Source: an uncultured Adlercreutzia sp.
Lineage (GTDB): Bacteria; Actinomycetota; Coriobacteriia; Coriobacteriales; Eggerthellaceae
DNA length: 64,000 nt
Direction of reading: 5' to 3'
Assembly (NCBI GenBank): GCA_902478715.1
Contig: CABSMC010000001.1
Span: forward strand, 37,479 to 101,478
The notes below the pieces were generated by a model. That model was not told where the DNA came from. It saw only the letters and a list, made by a program, of their open reading frames with translations, and searched no databases. Positions 51,522 to 59,977 of this stretch are shown here, piece by piece. How positions within the stretch are numbered: the stretch's first letter is position 1; each line of letters starts with the position of its first letter. Position numbers and translations under genes: made by a program.

Positions 51522-52121
51522 ATGAACGTCGTATGCCTCGATTTGGAAGGCGTGCTGGTTCCCGAAATCTGGATCGCCTTCGCCGAGGAAGCCGGCATCC
51601 CCGAGCTTAAGCGCACCACCCGCGACGAGCCCGACTACGACAAGCTCATGAAGTGGCGCCTCGACATTCTGGCCGAGCATGGGCTGGGCCTGCCCGACGT
51701 GCAGGCGGTCATCGCCAAGATCGACCCCATGCCCGGCGCCCGCGCGTTTTTGGACGAGCTGCGCAGCCTCACCCAGGTCATCATCATCTCCGACACTTTC
51801 GAACAGTTCGCCAAGCCCCTCATGGAGAAGCTCGGCTGGCCGACGCTGTTCTGTAACGAGCTGGTGGTAGCCGCAGATGGCGCCATCACCGACTTCACGA
51901 TGCGCTGCCCCGAAAGTAAGCTCACCACGGTGCGCGCGCTGCACTCCTGCGGCATCGAAACCATCGCCGCCGGCGACTCCCATAACGACCTGGGCATGAT
52001 CCTGGATTCGAAGGCCGGCTTTTTGTTCCGCACCACCGACGCCATCAAGGCCGAGTACCCGGAGCTGCCGGCCCTGGAAACCTACGACGAGCTGCTCGCC
52101 GCCATCAAGGACGCCCTATAG
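51522..52121 (+). CDS. phosphoserine phosphatase/homoserine phosphotransferase ThrH
   Basis: About 199 aa HAD-superfamily enzyme. The catalytic first motif is LDLEGVLVPEIW with Glu at the second position, a ThrH hallmark; later motifs are IISDTFEQFA and AAGDSHNDLGM. In Pseudomonas ThrH hydrolyses phosphoserine and can pass the phosphate to homoserine. AAGGAG precedes the ATG. A TCCGTTCG/CGAACGGA hairpin follows the stop. Confidence 0.92.
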   Translation: MNVVCLDLEGVLVPEIWIAFAEEAGIPELKRTTRDEPDYDKLMKWRLDILAEHGLGLPDVQAVIAKIDPMPGARAFLDELRSLTQVIIISDTFEQFAKPLMEKLGWPTLFCNELVVAADGAITDFTMRCPESKLTTVRALHSCGIETIAAGDSHNDLGMILDSKAGFLFRTTDAIKAEYPELPALETYDELLAAIKDAL

Positions 52122-52161
52122 TTCCGTTCGCCCTAACGAGACGAACGGATCCGTCGACGCT

Positions 52162-52267
52162 GCGGTTCCGACAGGCGCCTGCCCTTTGCGTTCAGCGCTT
52201 TCCCTCACGGCCCAAAGGCCGCCCGGCCGCGCTTCAAGCGAATTGCAGGCACCTGTCGGAACCTCGC
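52162..52267. repeat. long inverted repeat upstream of elp3
   Basis: GGTTCCGACAGGCGCCTGC (from 52164) pairs with GCAGGCACCTGTCGGAACC (from 52245) with one mismatch and ~60 bp between. It ends about 40 bp before the elp3 start and could shape the elp3 leader or terminate the thrH transcript. Confidence 0.65.
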
Positions 52268-52305
52268 TGGCTTCCTTGGGCGAACCTGGTATCTTTTGCA
52301 TTCTT

Positions 52306-54279
52306 ATGGAAGAAGCGCTCTTAGAAATAATCGAAGCCGTGCGCAGCGGCGTCGTCGGTGGCGAAGGAGCCGACAGCAGCGCCGACGCCGCGTGGCTCGA
52401 CAAGCTGGTGCGTCGGCACAACCGCGCCGCCCACGACGGCACGCGCCAGGTGGCCAAGCGGCGACTCCTCCCCTTCTACCTGCGCGTGAAAGCCGAGGAG
52501 CCGGCACGGTGGGCGGCGTGGAACGTGAGCGAGGCGACCGACGCAGCCCTCGTGCGCCTTCTGCAGGCCAAACCGCGGCGCACCGCCTCGGGCGTGGCCA
52601 CCATCACCGTGCTCACGAAGCCCTGGCCCTGCTCGGGCGCCTGCGTGTTCTGCCCGAACGACATCCGTATGCCGAAGAGCTATCTTTCCGACGAGCCGGC
52701 CTGCCAGCGGGCCGAGCGATGCTGGTTCGACCCCTTCCTCCAAGTGGCCGCGCGCCTGCGGACGCTGACCGCCATGGGACATGTCACCGACAAAGTGGAG
52801 CTCATCGTGCTGGGCGGCACCTGGAGCGACTACCCCGCCGCCTACCAGCGCTGGTTCACAGGCGAGCTCTTCCGCGCTTTGAACCTGCCCGACGAGGAAC
52901 GCGCCCGCGAGGCGACCGAGCGCCAGAGGTGGTACGAGAACCGTGGCCTCCCCCGCGACCGCAACGCGCTGGCTGCCGTCGCTGCGCCCCTCCAACAGCG
53001 CATCGACGCCGGAGAGCTCACCTACAACGAGGCGTGGCGGGAGGCCTATGCGGAAGAGGGCCCACGCGGACACGAGGCCAAAACACTGCCCCATCCCGGC
53101 ATGTTGGCGGCGTCCCAGAGGGCCGACCAAGGTCTGCCCCTACGGGAAGGCACCGAAAGCGCAGCACCGAAGGAACTTTCCTGGGACGATCTTTTCGCCC
53201 TGCATCGCGCCAACGAAACGGCACCGAAGCGCGTCGTCGGGCTGGTGGTGGAAACGCGCCCCGACCTCGTTACCGCCGAGGCCTGCCGCACCCTGCGCGC
53301 GCTCGGCTGCACCAAGGTGCAGATCGGCATCCAGAGCCTCTCCGACGACCTTCTCGCCGCTAACGGCCGCGCCATCACGTCAGCGCGCATCGCCGACGCC
53401 ATGGCCCTCTTGCGGCAGTTCGGCTTCAAAAGCCACGTGCACTTCATGGTAAACCTGCTCGGCGCCAACCCCGCCTCCGACACCGCCGACTACCGTCGTC
53501 TCGTCACCGACCCGGCGTTTCTGCCCGACGAGGTGAAGCTCTATCCCTGCTGCCTTGTGGAAAGCGCCCAGCTCACCGACTGCTACGAGGCCGGCCGCTG
53601 GCGCCCCTATACCGAGGATGAGCTCGTGGGAGTCCTTGTCGTGGACGTGCTGGCCACCCCGCCCTGGACGCGCATCTCCCGTATGATCCGCGACATCTCC
53701 GCCACCGACATCCTCGCCGGCAACAAGAAGACCAACCTGCGCCAAGTGGTAGAAGCCGCCGTCGATGCCACGGGCGAGGAGGTTGCCGAGATCCGCTCCC
53801 GCGAGATCTCCGTGGAAGGCGCCGCCGTGGACGACCTCTCCCTTCAGACCATCGCCTACCAGACCGCCACCACCGAAGAGCGCTTCCTCGAGTGGATCAC
53901 CCCCGAGAACAAGATCGCCGGCTTCTGCCGCCTGTCGCTGCCGACGTCCCTTCCCCGCGACACCGCCGACGAGCCTTCTACCCCTCCCATCCAGAGCGGG
54001 CAAAGCGAGGCGAGGGGTTCCTTACTTGCTTCCCCCTCCGCACCGCAGGAGGCCATGATCCGCGAAGTGCATGTGTACGGGAAGGTGGCCGCCCTGCACC
54101 GCACCGGCGAGGGCACCCAGCATCTGGGTCTCGGGCGGGCGCTCGTGGAAGAGGCCTGCGCCCAAGCAACGGCGGCCGGGTACACCGCCGTCAACGTCAT
54201 CAGCGCCGTGGGCACCCGCGTCTACTACCGCAACCTCGGCTTTAAGGACGCCGGGCTCTATCAGAAGCGGGCCCTATGA
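52306..54279 (+). CDS. Elp3-family tRNA U34 carboxymethyl-transferase
   Basis: About 657 aa. Radical-SAM motif CSGACVFC (C109, C113, C116) then the Elp3-specific PNDIRMPKSYLSDEPACQRA; central VETRPDLVTAEACRTLR and GIQSLSDD; C-terminal GNAT acetyltransferase domain (HLGLGRALVEEA, YYRNLGF). Elp3 builds the 5-carboxymethyl group on wobble uridine from acetyl-CoA. A REP half-element (53118-53147) encodes about ten residues of a variable loop (~271-281). A second low-complexity loop lies before the GNAT domain. Overlaps the next gene by 4 bp. Confidence 0.93.
   Translation: MEEALLEIIEAVRSGVVGGEGADSSADAAWLDKLVRRHNRAAHDGTRQVAKRRLLPFYLRVKAEEPARWAAWNVSEATDAALVRLLQAKPRRTASGVATITVLTKPWPCSGACVFCPNDIRMPKSYLSDEPACQRAERCWFDPFLQVAARLRTLTAMGHVTDKVELIVLGGTWSDYPAAYQRWFTGELFRALNLPDEERAREATERQRWYENRGLPRDRNALAAVAAPLQQRIDAGELTYNEAWREAYAEEGPRGHEAKTLPHPGMLAASQRADQGLPLREGTESAAPKELSWDDLFALHRANETAPKRVVGLVVETRPDLVTAEACRTLRALGCTKVQIGIQSLSDDLLAANGRAITSARIADAMALLRQFGFKSHVHFMVNLLGANPASDTADYRRLVTDPAFLPDEVKLYPCCLVESAQLTDCYEAGRWRPYTEDELVGVLVVDVLATPPWTRISRMIRDISATDILAGNKKTNLRQVVEAAVDATGEEVAEIRSREISVEGAAVDDLSLQTIAYQTATTEERFLEWITPENKIAGFCRLSLPTSLPRDTADEPSTPPIQSGQSEARGSLLASPSAPQEAMIREVHVYGKVAALHRTGEGTQHLGLGRALVEEACAQATAAGYTAVNVISAVGTRVYYRNLGFKDAGLYQKRAL
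53118..53147. repeat. REP half-element inside elp3
   Basis: GGGCCGACCAAGGTCTGCCC and the following CTACGG match the right half of the REP-like family. It is read in frame (RADQGLPLREG), in a loop region, and so appears tolerated. Confidence 0.75.
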
Positions 54280-55307
54280 ACGCCGCCGACGGACACCGCG
54301 CCTTTCTCTTCGACGCGACGGACAAGCAGGGCATTCAACGGTCGGACGTCTACCCCCTCGAAACCATCCGCCAGCTGAACGCCCTCACAAGCGATTTCTA
54401 CGCCCGAGAGGCGGCCTCGTTCTCGGCCACGCGGCAGGCCCCCTGGCACGGCTGGGAGAAGGCGTGGAACATCATCGCAACCCATGACTCCACCCTCGCC
54501 GCCCCCGCCTACGTTGATAGCGCCCACGAGGGCAAACCCCTTTCTGCCACGGAACCTCTGGCCGTCCTCGACCTTGGCTGCGGCAACCTCCGCTTCGAAC
54601 GCTTCCTCGCCGAACGCACAAACGCCCCCCTGCGCGTCACCGCCCTCGACAGCTGCCCCGATCTGGCATCTCCCGAAATCGGCGCTCTATCTGCCGCCTT
54701 CCCGCACAGCCTTCGCAGCTCCTCTGCTACTTCCAAAACGAAAGAGGAGGATGCTTCAGGGCAGGGCGCGAATCCCCCCGAAAAGACCATCGTAGATCTC
54801 CGCGCCCTCGACATCGTGGAATCCCTCCTCGACGGCACCTTCGCCGACCGCCTCCCCCGCAACTCGCACGACCTCGCCGTCGCCTTCGGGCTCATGCACC
54901 ACCTGCCGACGTTCGCCCTGCGCGCCCGGGTTCTCGAGGGGCTCCTCGGCTCCCTGCGGCCCGGCGGCTTTGCCGTCGTGCCGTTCTGGCAGTTCCTGAA
55001 CGACCCGCGCCTGGCTGCCAAGGCCGCCACGGTCACCGCCGAGGGCCGCGCCACCCATTGCCTCCCCACCTTCCAAGAAAACGACTTTCTTCTCGGCTGG
55101 CAGCACGCCGAGGGCGTCTACCGCTTCTGCCACCACACGCCCGAGGACGAAATCGACACCCTTCTCGCCGCCATCCGCGAACCCAGCGCGCCCTCTGCCA
55201 GCAGCTGCACGTCTGCCGCTCCCCTCCCCTTCCGCGAGGTCGCCCGCTTCTCCGCCGACGGCAAGCAGAGCAACCTCAACCGCTACCTCATTTTGCAGCG
55301 CCTCTAG
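54276..55307 (+). CDS. Trm9/ALKBH8-like tRNA wobble-uridine methyltransferase
   Basis: About 343 aa class I SAM methyltransferase. Before the SAM motif it has FSATRQAPWHGWEKAW, close to the FSxTRYKPWP signature I recall for Trm9; SAM motif I is LDLGCGN (98-104); FGLMHHLPTFALRARVLEGL matches the Trm9 motif around IHH; C-terminal GVYRFCHHTPEDEIDTL and GKQSNLNRYLILQRL parallel the Trm9 end. Trm9 methylates cm5U34, the Elp3 product, to mcm5U34. The ATG overlaps the elp3 stop. A Ser/Lys/Glu-rich insertion lies at ~145-170. Confidence 0.78.
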   Translation: MNAADGHRAFLFDATDKQGIQRSDVYPLETIRQLNALTSDFYAREAASFSATRQAPWHGWEKAWNIIATHDSTLAAPAYVDSAHEGKPLSATEPLAVLDLGCGNLRFERFLAERTNAPLRVTALDSCPDLASPEIGALSAAFPHSLRSSSATSKTKEEDASGQGANPPEKTIVDLRALDIVESLLDGTFADRLPRNSHDLAVAFGLMHHLPTFALRARVLEGLLGSLRPGGFAVVPFWQFLNDPRLAAKAATVTAEGRATHCLPTFQENDFLLGWQHAEGVYRFCHHTPEDEIDTLLAAIREPSAPSASSCTSAAPLPFREVARFSADGKQSNLNRYLILQRL

Positions 55308-55419
55308 CCCAGACGCACCCTCGCCCCCACCGTTTTCCAGCCGCGAATTCACGGTCTTGCCGTAACAAGCGTCAATTCGTGACTGACCGGAGACCAAAAC
55401 AGCCCCGTTTGAGAGAAAT

Positions 55420-55469
55420 GCAGCCGCAAAATGACGCTCGTGACGTCAACATCGTCATTTTGCGGCTGC
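55420..55469. repeat. perfect 17-bp hairpin
   Basis: GCAGCCGCAAAATGACG (55420-55436) and CGTCATTTTGCGGCTGC (55453-55469) pair perfectly across a 16-nt loop. A looser hairpin (55346-55384, TCACG...CGTGA) precedes it. Both lie between the methyltransferase gene and the gene at 55544; function unknown, termination possible. Confidence 0.7.
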
Positions 55470-55543
55470 TCGCTCTTTTGGCGAAAGTTTGAAGGAGCTA
55501 ACAAGGACGGCGCATCAGCGGGAAATCTGCTAAAGTGCGCACC

Positions 55544-55897
55544 ATGGCAAGAATACCTGACACCCCCAAAGTCGCTCGCCGCCGCGAGCGCGAGAAGCGC
55601 ACCATCTCGAACATGGTGGCGATTTATTGCGCCGGCAACCACGAGGCGACCGCACGCACCGAGACCAGCCATGCCGGCGAGGCGCTCTGCCCCGCGTGCA
55701 AGGCCATCGACGACTACTGCGTCCTGCGCACCGAGCGCTGTCGGTCCATGGCCCACAAAACAAGCTGCGAGGAATGCGGCAACCACTGCTACGCCCCCGC
55801 CCAGCGCGAGCAGATCCGCGCCATCATGCGTTACGCCGGTCCGCGGATGATCCTCCATCACCCCGTGGCCGCCGTCCGCCACCTGCTGAAGAAGTAG
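55544..55897 (+). CDS. nitrous oxide-stimulated promoter family protein
   Basis: About 117 aa small Cys-rich protein. The spacing AIYCAGNH...LCPACKAIDDYCVLRTERC...TSCEECGNHCYAP, then IMRYAGPRMILHHPV, matches the family named after a nitrous-oxide-stimulated promoter (YgbA-like). The eight or so cysteines probably bind metal. TAAAGT ends 7 nt before the ATG and there is no ribosome-binding site: leaderless. Molecular function is not established. Confidence 0.85.
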   Translation: MARIPDTPKVARRREREKRTISNMVAIYCAGNHEATARTETSHAGEALCPACKAIDDYCVLRTERCRSMAHKTSCEECGNHCYAPAQREQIRAIMRYAGPRMILHHPVAAVRHLLKK

Positions 55898-55903
55898 AAT
55901 GCC

Positions 55904-56623
55904 CTACAAAAACCCGCGCAAATGGCGGTGGAAGGCCTCGCGAGTGGCCACGGAGCGCTGGCGGCTCACCGGCAGCTGTATGCCCGTGGAAAGCGTGGCG
56001 GTTTTGCCATCCACCCACTCGAGATAGTTCATGTTCACGAGAAAGCTCATGTGGCTGCGCACGAAGTTCGGCGGCAGCTGGTCCTCGAAATCCGACAGCT
56101 TTGCGTAGGTCTCCACCGTATCGTCGACCATATGCACGATCACCTTGCGACGGTTGCTCTCAAGGTAGATGATCTTGCCCACGGGAAGCCGCCTCACCGC
56201 GCCGCCGCAGGTCACTGGCAAATAGGCGCCCGTCTGCGACGCGAGCCGCTCGAGCGCCTTGCCGAGCGCAGCGTAAAGCTGCTCGGCCTGCACGGGCTTC
56301 AGCAGGAAGTACACGTGCGGCGTTTCGTAGACCGGCGTGGCGTATTCCACGTAGCCCGTCACGTAAATTACCTGGGTACCGCAGCCCTCGGGAAACAGCC
56401 GCGAGACCGCCTCGATGCCGTCGGAGAATCGTCCCGCGTCGTCGTCCATGCGCACATCCATGAGGCAGATGTCCACCGGCCCGTGGTGGGCCTGGAAGCT
56501 TTCGAGATCGGGCACGCTCTGAAAGGTGAGGATATCGAAGGACGAGAACGGCGCATCGGCGATCATGTCCGCCAGGATCCTGCATTGGCGAAGGTCGTCA
56601 TCGACAACGGCCACAGTGTACAC
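55904..56623 (-). CDS. LytTR-family response regulator
   Basis: About 239 aa. Receiver domain with phospho-acceptor Asp56 (DICLMDVRMDD) and Lys in FLLKPVQ; C-terminal LytTR DNA-binding domain (~135-239; IIYLESNRRKVIVHM, RSHMSFLVNMNYLEWV). The start is a GTG at 56623 with AAAGGA 6 nt upstream. Follows the two kinase-like genes by 274 bp; an A/T-rich patch there may give it its own promoter. Likely output of the split kinase. Confidence 0.88.
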   Translation of the reverse strand: MYTVAVVDDDLRQCRILADMIADAPFSSFDILTFQSVPDLESFQAHHGPVDICLMDVRMDDDAGRFSDGIEAVSRLFPEGCGTQVIYVTGYVEYATPVYETPHVYFLLKPVQAEQLYAALGKALERLASQTGAYLPVTCGGAVRRLPVGKIIYLESNRRKVIVHMVDDTVETYAKLSDFEDQLPPNFVRSHMSFLVNMNYLEWVDGKTATLSTGIQLPVSRQRSVATREAFHRHLRGFL

Positions 56624-56897
56624 GCATCGTCCTTTCTCGTTTTCGGCTCCCGAATGCGCGAACGGCCCCGCTGCGCGCGGCGGCCATCGCAAGCTGTTAT
56701 TATCTCAAAAGAGGATTCATTCCCTCCGCACCATGTCATTTTCAGTCGGAATGTTGTCACAAAATGCAAATCACTTCGGGGAACGGCACACGCCCTGACC
56801 TTCGCGGTTGGCGTCATTCAAAGCCCGTTCGGCCCTATGCCGCGAGACTCAGCGGCCCTTCTGCCGCCGGTTACCCGCCTTCCAGCCGCCGGCTGAT

Positions 56898-57812
56898 CTA
56901 CCGGCAGCGCACTATCAAGCTCGCCACCCACTGGTCTCCCTCGGCGGCACTCTCGAAAGACCCGTCGTAGCGCTCCGCCAGCGCCCCCAAGATATCGAGG
57001 CCCCAACCATGGGAGTCCACGGCGCACCGCCGCTGTCGCCCCGGCTTCGCCGAAGGGGCGCCGCCGCTTTTGGGGCTGCAACTGTTGATCACCCGCACAA
57101 CAAGCATAGCGCCATGCACCGAGGCGTCCAGGCGCACGAATCGCCTGCCCTCAGCCTTCACGGCCCCGTTGATGCCATTGTCGAGCATATTCGAGAACAA
57201 AGCGCACAAGTCTACATCGCTGATGGACACTCTGGCGGGGACGTCGGCATGCACCTCAAAGGCAACTCCCTCCTCGCCTGCGCGACGCGCCTTTAGAGCC
57301 AAAAGCGCATCGACAACGTCGTTGCGGCAATAGCGCGCAAAGGGCGACCCGACTGCAAGCTCTCCTGCACCGACGACCTCGTCCGTACCGCACTGCTCGA
57401 TCGCCCGATTCAGCGCCTGAACCATGCCACGACGCACGTCGTCTGCCTCTTGCACCTCTCGCCGAGCAGCGGCCGCGCCCTGACGCGTCGCTTCCAGCAG
57501 CTCAGCTGCCGCACGGGCCTGATCCTGAGCCGACTCCTTGCGCGCACCCAGCGAAAGGCTCGGCAGTGCGAGACCATCGGCCACCAGGCACGCTACCGTG
57601 GCGAAAACAACGTAGGGAACAAATCGATCCAGAAAGGGATCGCGCATAGCAAAGGCGCCGAACGCGACAAGAGCGCATGCCTGGGTCAGGGGAATCGCCA
57701 TCGCAGCCAAGCGCCTCGAGAGAGGTACGGCACCCATGCGCACGCCGTACCAGAGGGCCATGGCCGAAAGCAGAGCGGAGCACAGAACAGCCTCAGCCAT
57801 CGACGCCGTCAC
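56898..57812 (-). CDS. GHKL ATPase half of a split sensor kinase
   Basis: About 304 aa. Three hydrophobic helices in the first ~95 residues, a helical linker (QARAAAELLEATRQGAAAARREVQE), then a GHKL ATPase domain with N-box SNMLDNGINGA (~222) and G-box GWGLDILGALAERYDG. In the helix where LytS/AgrC-type kinases carry the phospho-accepting His, I see none (RRGMVQALNRAIEQ). The start GTG overlaps the stop of the upstream gene (GTGA). Confidence 0.78.
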   Translation of the reverse strand: MTASMAEAVLCSALLSAMALWYGVRMGAVPLSRRLAAMAIPLTQACALVAFGAFAMRDPFLDRFVPYVVFATVACLVADGLALPSLSLGARKESAQDQARAAAELLEATRQGAAAARREVQEADDVRRGMVQALNRAIEQCGTDEVVGAGELAVGSPFARYCRNDVVDALLALKARRAGEEGVAFEVHADVPARVSISDVDLCALFSNMLDNGINGAVKAEGRRFVRLDASVHGAMLVVRVINSCSPKSGGAPSAKPGRQRRCAVDSHGWGLDILGALAERYDGSFESAAEGDQWVASLIVRCR

Positions 57813-58720
57813 AACGAACCTCCCTCTGGCATCTCCTCCGTCGAAACTTGTTCCGCCATAGCACAAAGAAGCCGGCGAGCCTCTTCGGCGCGCCCCCTCT
57901 CCTGCAGCGCGCGGGCCGCCGCCATCTCGTTTCGAAGATCGTGCCGCAAATGGGCAACAGCCCTCACCTGGGCCTGAGCGTTCTCGTACTCCTCGAGGTA
58001 GGCAACGCGCTGGTGAGCCAGCTCTTCGCTGCGGCGCTGGGCGCGGGCAGCAACTTCCCAATGCCACGAGGCGACGATGGCCCCAATGCCGACCACCAGA
58101 TACACCAGCAGAATCAACGCAATGACCGCATAGGCGCCCGTCCCCAGCGAACGGGCCATGCAGATCATGGGGACGCTGGCCATAAGCAACTGAGTCACAA
58201 GCAATCCGGCGAAGACGACGCTACCCCGCGTGTCGGCCGTGCGCCATGCCCAACGCCGAAACAGGACAACCGCAGGTATCAGCAGTATTGCCGAGAGGCC
58301 TATGTCGAGAATCTCGTAGATGAGCCATTTCCCCAGATCGCTTCGATACAGCGCAAACTCGGCCGTGGAGTCCTCGGGGATCGGCATGCCGAAGATGGCC
58401 TCCCAGCACGTCCAGACAACGGCTCCCGCCACTATCGAGCACAGCTGGATCACGAACAGGGCGCTCACCTTGCGAAACGGGGAATCCCTCCAAAAAAGGA
58501 GCGGCAGCACAAACTCAAGAATGCCGCACACCAAAAGGCCCGCCCAAAACCATGAGAGCACCGTCCCGAAGACAAACGCCCAAAGAGGGGTGCCGATAAG
58601 CTCGAGAGCCAGAAAAAGGCCACGCCTTCGCATCGGCAATATCAGCATTGCCGCAGGAACCATGACAAGAGGCTCGATGCACAGATCAGCCACATCGATC
58701 AGCACCGCAATCGGATCCAT
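57809..58720 (-). CDS. membrane sensor with H-box but no ATPase domain
   Basis: About 303 aa. Six to seven hydrophobic helices (1-~225) followed by a coiled-coil and AVAHLRHDLRNEMAAARAL with the likely phospho-accepting His260. The protein ends 43 residues later, with no N-box or G-box, i.e. no ATP-binding domain. The next gene supplies an ATPase domain lacking the His. ATG 58720 follows GGAAGG. Together they look like one AgrC/LytS-type kinase divided into two membrane proteins. Confidence 0.78.
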   Translation of the reverse strand: MDPIAVLIDVADLCIEPLVMVPAAMLILPMRRRGLFLALELIGTPLWAFVFGTVLSWFWAGLLVCGILEFVLPLLFWRDSPFRKVSALFVIQLCSIVAGAVVWTCWEAIFGMPIPEDSTAEFALYRSDLGKWLIYEILDIGLSAILLIPAVVLFRRWAWRTADTRGSVVFAGLLVTQLLMASVPMICMARSLGTGAYAVIALILLVYLVVGIGAIVASWHWEVAARAQRRSEELAHQRVAYLEEYENAQAQVRAVAHLRHDLRNEMAAARALQERGRAEEARRLLCAMAEQVSTEEMPEGGSL

Positions 58721-59181
58721 CGGCCCCTTCCTTTCGAACACTTTGAATTGCCTGCGATGCGCCTAACGACGCCACGCAAGGTTCAGGCAAGCTCAGGCAC
58801 ACGAGAGCGCAAGAACCCAGCCCCAGCTTCACCCGGAGAAGAATTCCACAAGAGCCCGGCCGCTTCAACGGGACTCTTGCGCGCTTGTCATTTTCGGTCG
58901 TTTCGATGTCATCAATGACATCGACCCCCGGCGAATGGCCCGTTGCGCGCGTGGTACGATTGGCGCCTTCAGCCTCCCTCAACTTCGTATTCAGCTCGCG
59001 CCTCCCGTTATGAGACCAACCTGGGAACAGCGTTTCTGTCCCCCTCGATGCCGTCATCACACACAGAAGTAACCGACCGGCGCAAAAACACATACCGCTA
59101 AAAAGAACTCAGGATGGTGCAAGCCGGGTCTCTTCTTTTGCGACAGCGCACAGGAGCCAGCCCACGGCCCAGCAGCAGTGC
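58721..59181. other. 461-bp intergenic region with palindromes
   Basis: No gene supported. A hairpin CAAGAGCCCG...GGGACTCTTG lies at about 58850-58880. GATGTCATCAATGACATC (about 58905-58922) is an 8-bp dyad and could be an operator for the kinase operon. Nothing else recognised. Confidence 0.45.
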
Positions 59182-59592
59182 CTAAAAATCATTGTCAAGC
59201 CAAATGCTGTTAACGCCGTTTTCAGCGCATAGCGCCTGAAGCCTCTTGTCGATAGTGAACAACGTCGCCCCGAGCCTACGCGCCAAAGCAAGATAGAACA
59301 GATCGTACGAAGAGTGGCCCAAACGAGCCGACTCAGTCAGGGCTTCCACCCACAACGAAGCGTCTTCGCAGAACTCATCAACAAGGGCAATCGCATCTTG
59401 ACCACATGCAACCGCCTCCGAGGCATCGAGATAACCGCCTCGAACATATTTTGCGAGAGTGTGCGCAACTTCCGCATGCATAAGCTGAGGGGCCGCGATG
59501 CGCTCGTCGGGCAGACGCAGCATCTCCAGCGCCTCGCCATCGGCCGCACCGAGCGCGATGGCGACAGCAGCATTGGCATCCATGACGATCAT
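59182..59592 (-). CDS. VapC-like PIN-domain toxin
   Basis: About 136 aa PIN ribonuclease. Acidic residues at family positions: Asp5 (VMDANAAVAIA), Glu41 (HAEVAHTLAK), Asp in SSYDLFYLALARRLGATL, and TIDKRL. It cleaves RNA, often tRNA or rRNA in known systems; target here unknown. ATG overlaps the antitoxin stop (4 bp). Confidence 0.9.
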   Translation of the reverse strand: MIVMDANAAVAIALGAADGEALEMLRLPDERIAAPQLMHAEVAHTLAKYVRGGYLDASEAVACGQDAIALVDEFCEDASLWVEALTESARLGHSSYDLFYLALARRLGATLFTIDKRLQALCAENGVNSIWLDNDF

Positions 59593-59939
59593 AGGCCCGA
59601 CCCCACAACTTCCTCTACAATTCTGTCGAAGTCCTCATCCCTCTCGTTTCGCGCTTCCGAAAGCATTGAAAGCGGAGACGGGGTGCCTTTAGCGAGGCGC
59701 GCACGCCTTCGACCTGCTCGCTCCAAGATCTCTCGGCGCTTAGCAAGTCTTCCTTCGCGCTCAGCGGGCAACTCGAAAGGGATCACACGAAGAGGATTGG
59801 CGCGCGGGCTTTCTTCTCTTATCGCCGCCTCAACTGCCGCAATCGTTTGTTGAGCCATGCTCCGATGATGCAAAGCAGAAAACGCGCGAAGCTCTTCGTA
59901 GAGGTCGTCGGGGAAATCTCGAACTTGCAATGCTGGCAT
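59589..59939 (-). CDS. ribbon-helix-helix antitoxin (FitA/VapB type)
   Basis: About 116 aa. The N-terminus (ALQVRDFPDDLYEELRAFSALHHRSMAQQTIAAVE) is a ribbon-helix-helix domain of the Arc/FitA type; the C-terminal part wraps the toxin in known complexes. AAGGAG lies 6 nt before the ATG. Probably represses its own promoter through the palindromes upstream. Confidence 0.88.
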   Translation of the reverse strand: MPALQVRDFPDDLYEELRAFSALHHRSMAQQTIAAVEAAIREESPRANPLRVIPFELPAEREGRLAKRREILERAGRRRARLAKGTPSPLSMLSEARNERDEDFDRIVEEVVGSGL

Positions 59940-59949
59940 CTCTTACTCC

Positions 59950-59977
59950 TTACATGTAATATACATGCATTATATAT
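59950..59977 (-). promoter_or_regulatory. vapBC promoter/operator
   Basis: TTACATGTAA (59950-59959) is a perfect palindrome; ATGCAT follows at 59964. On the minus strand TATAAT (about 59977-59972) is a good -10 box overlapping this region, consistent with autorepression by the antitoxin. Confidence 0.65.
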
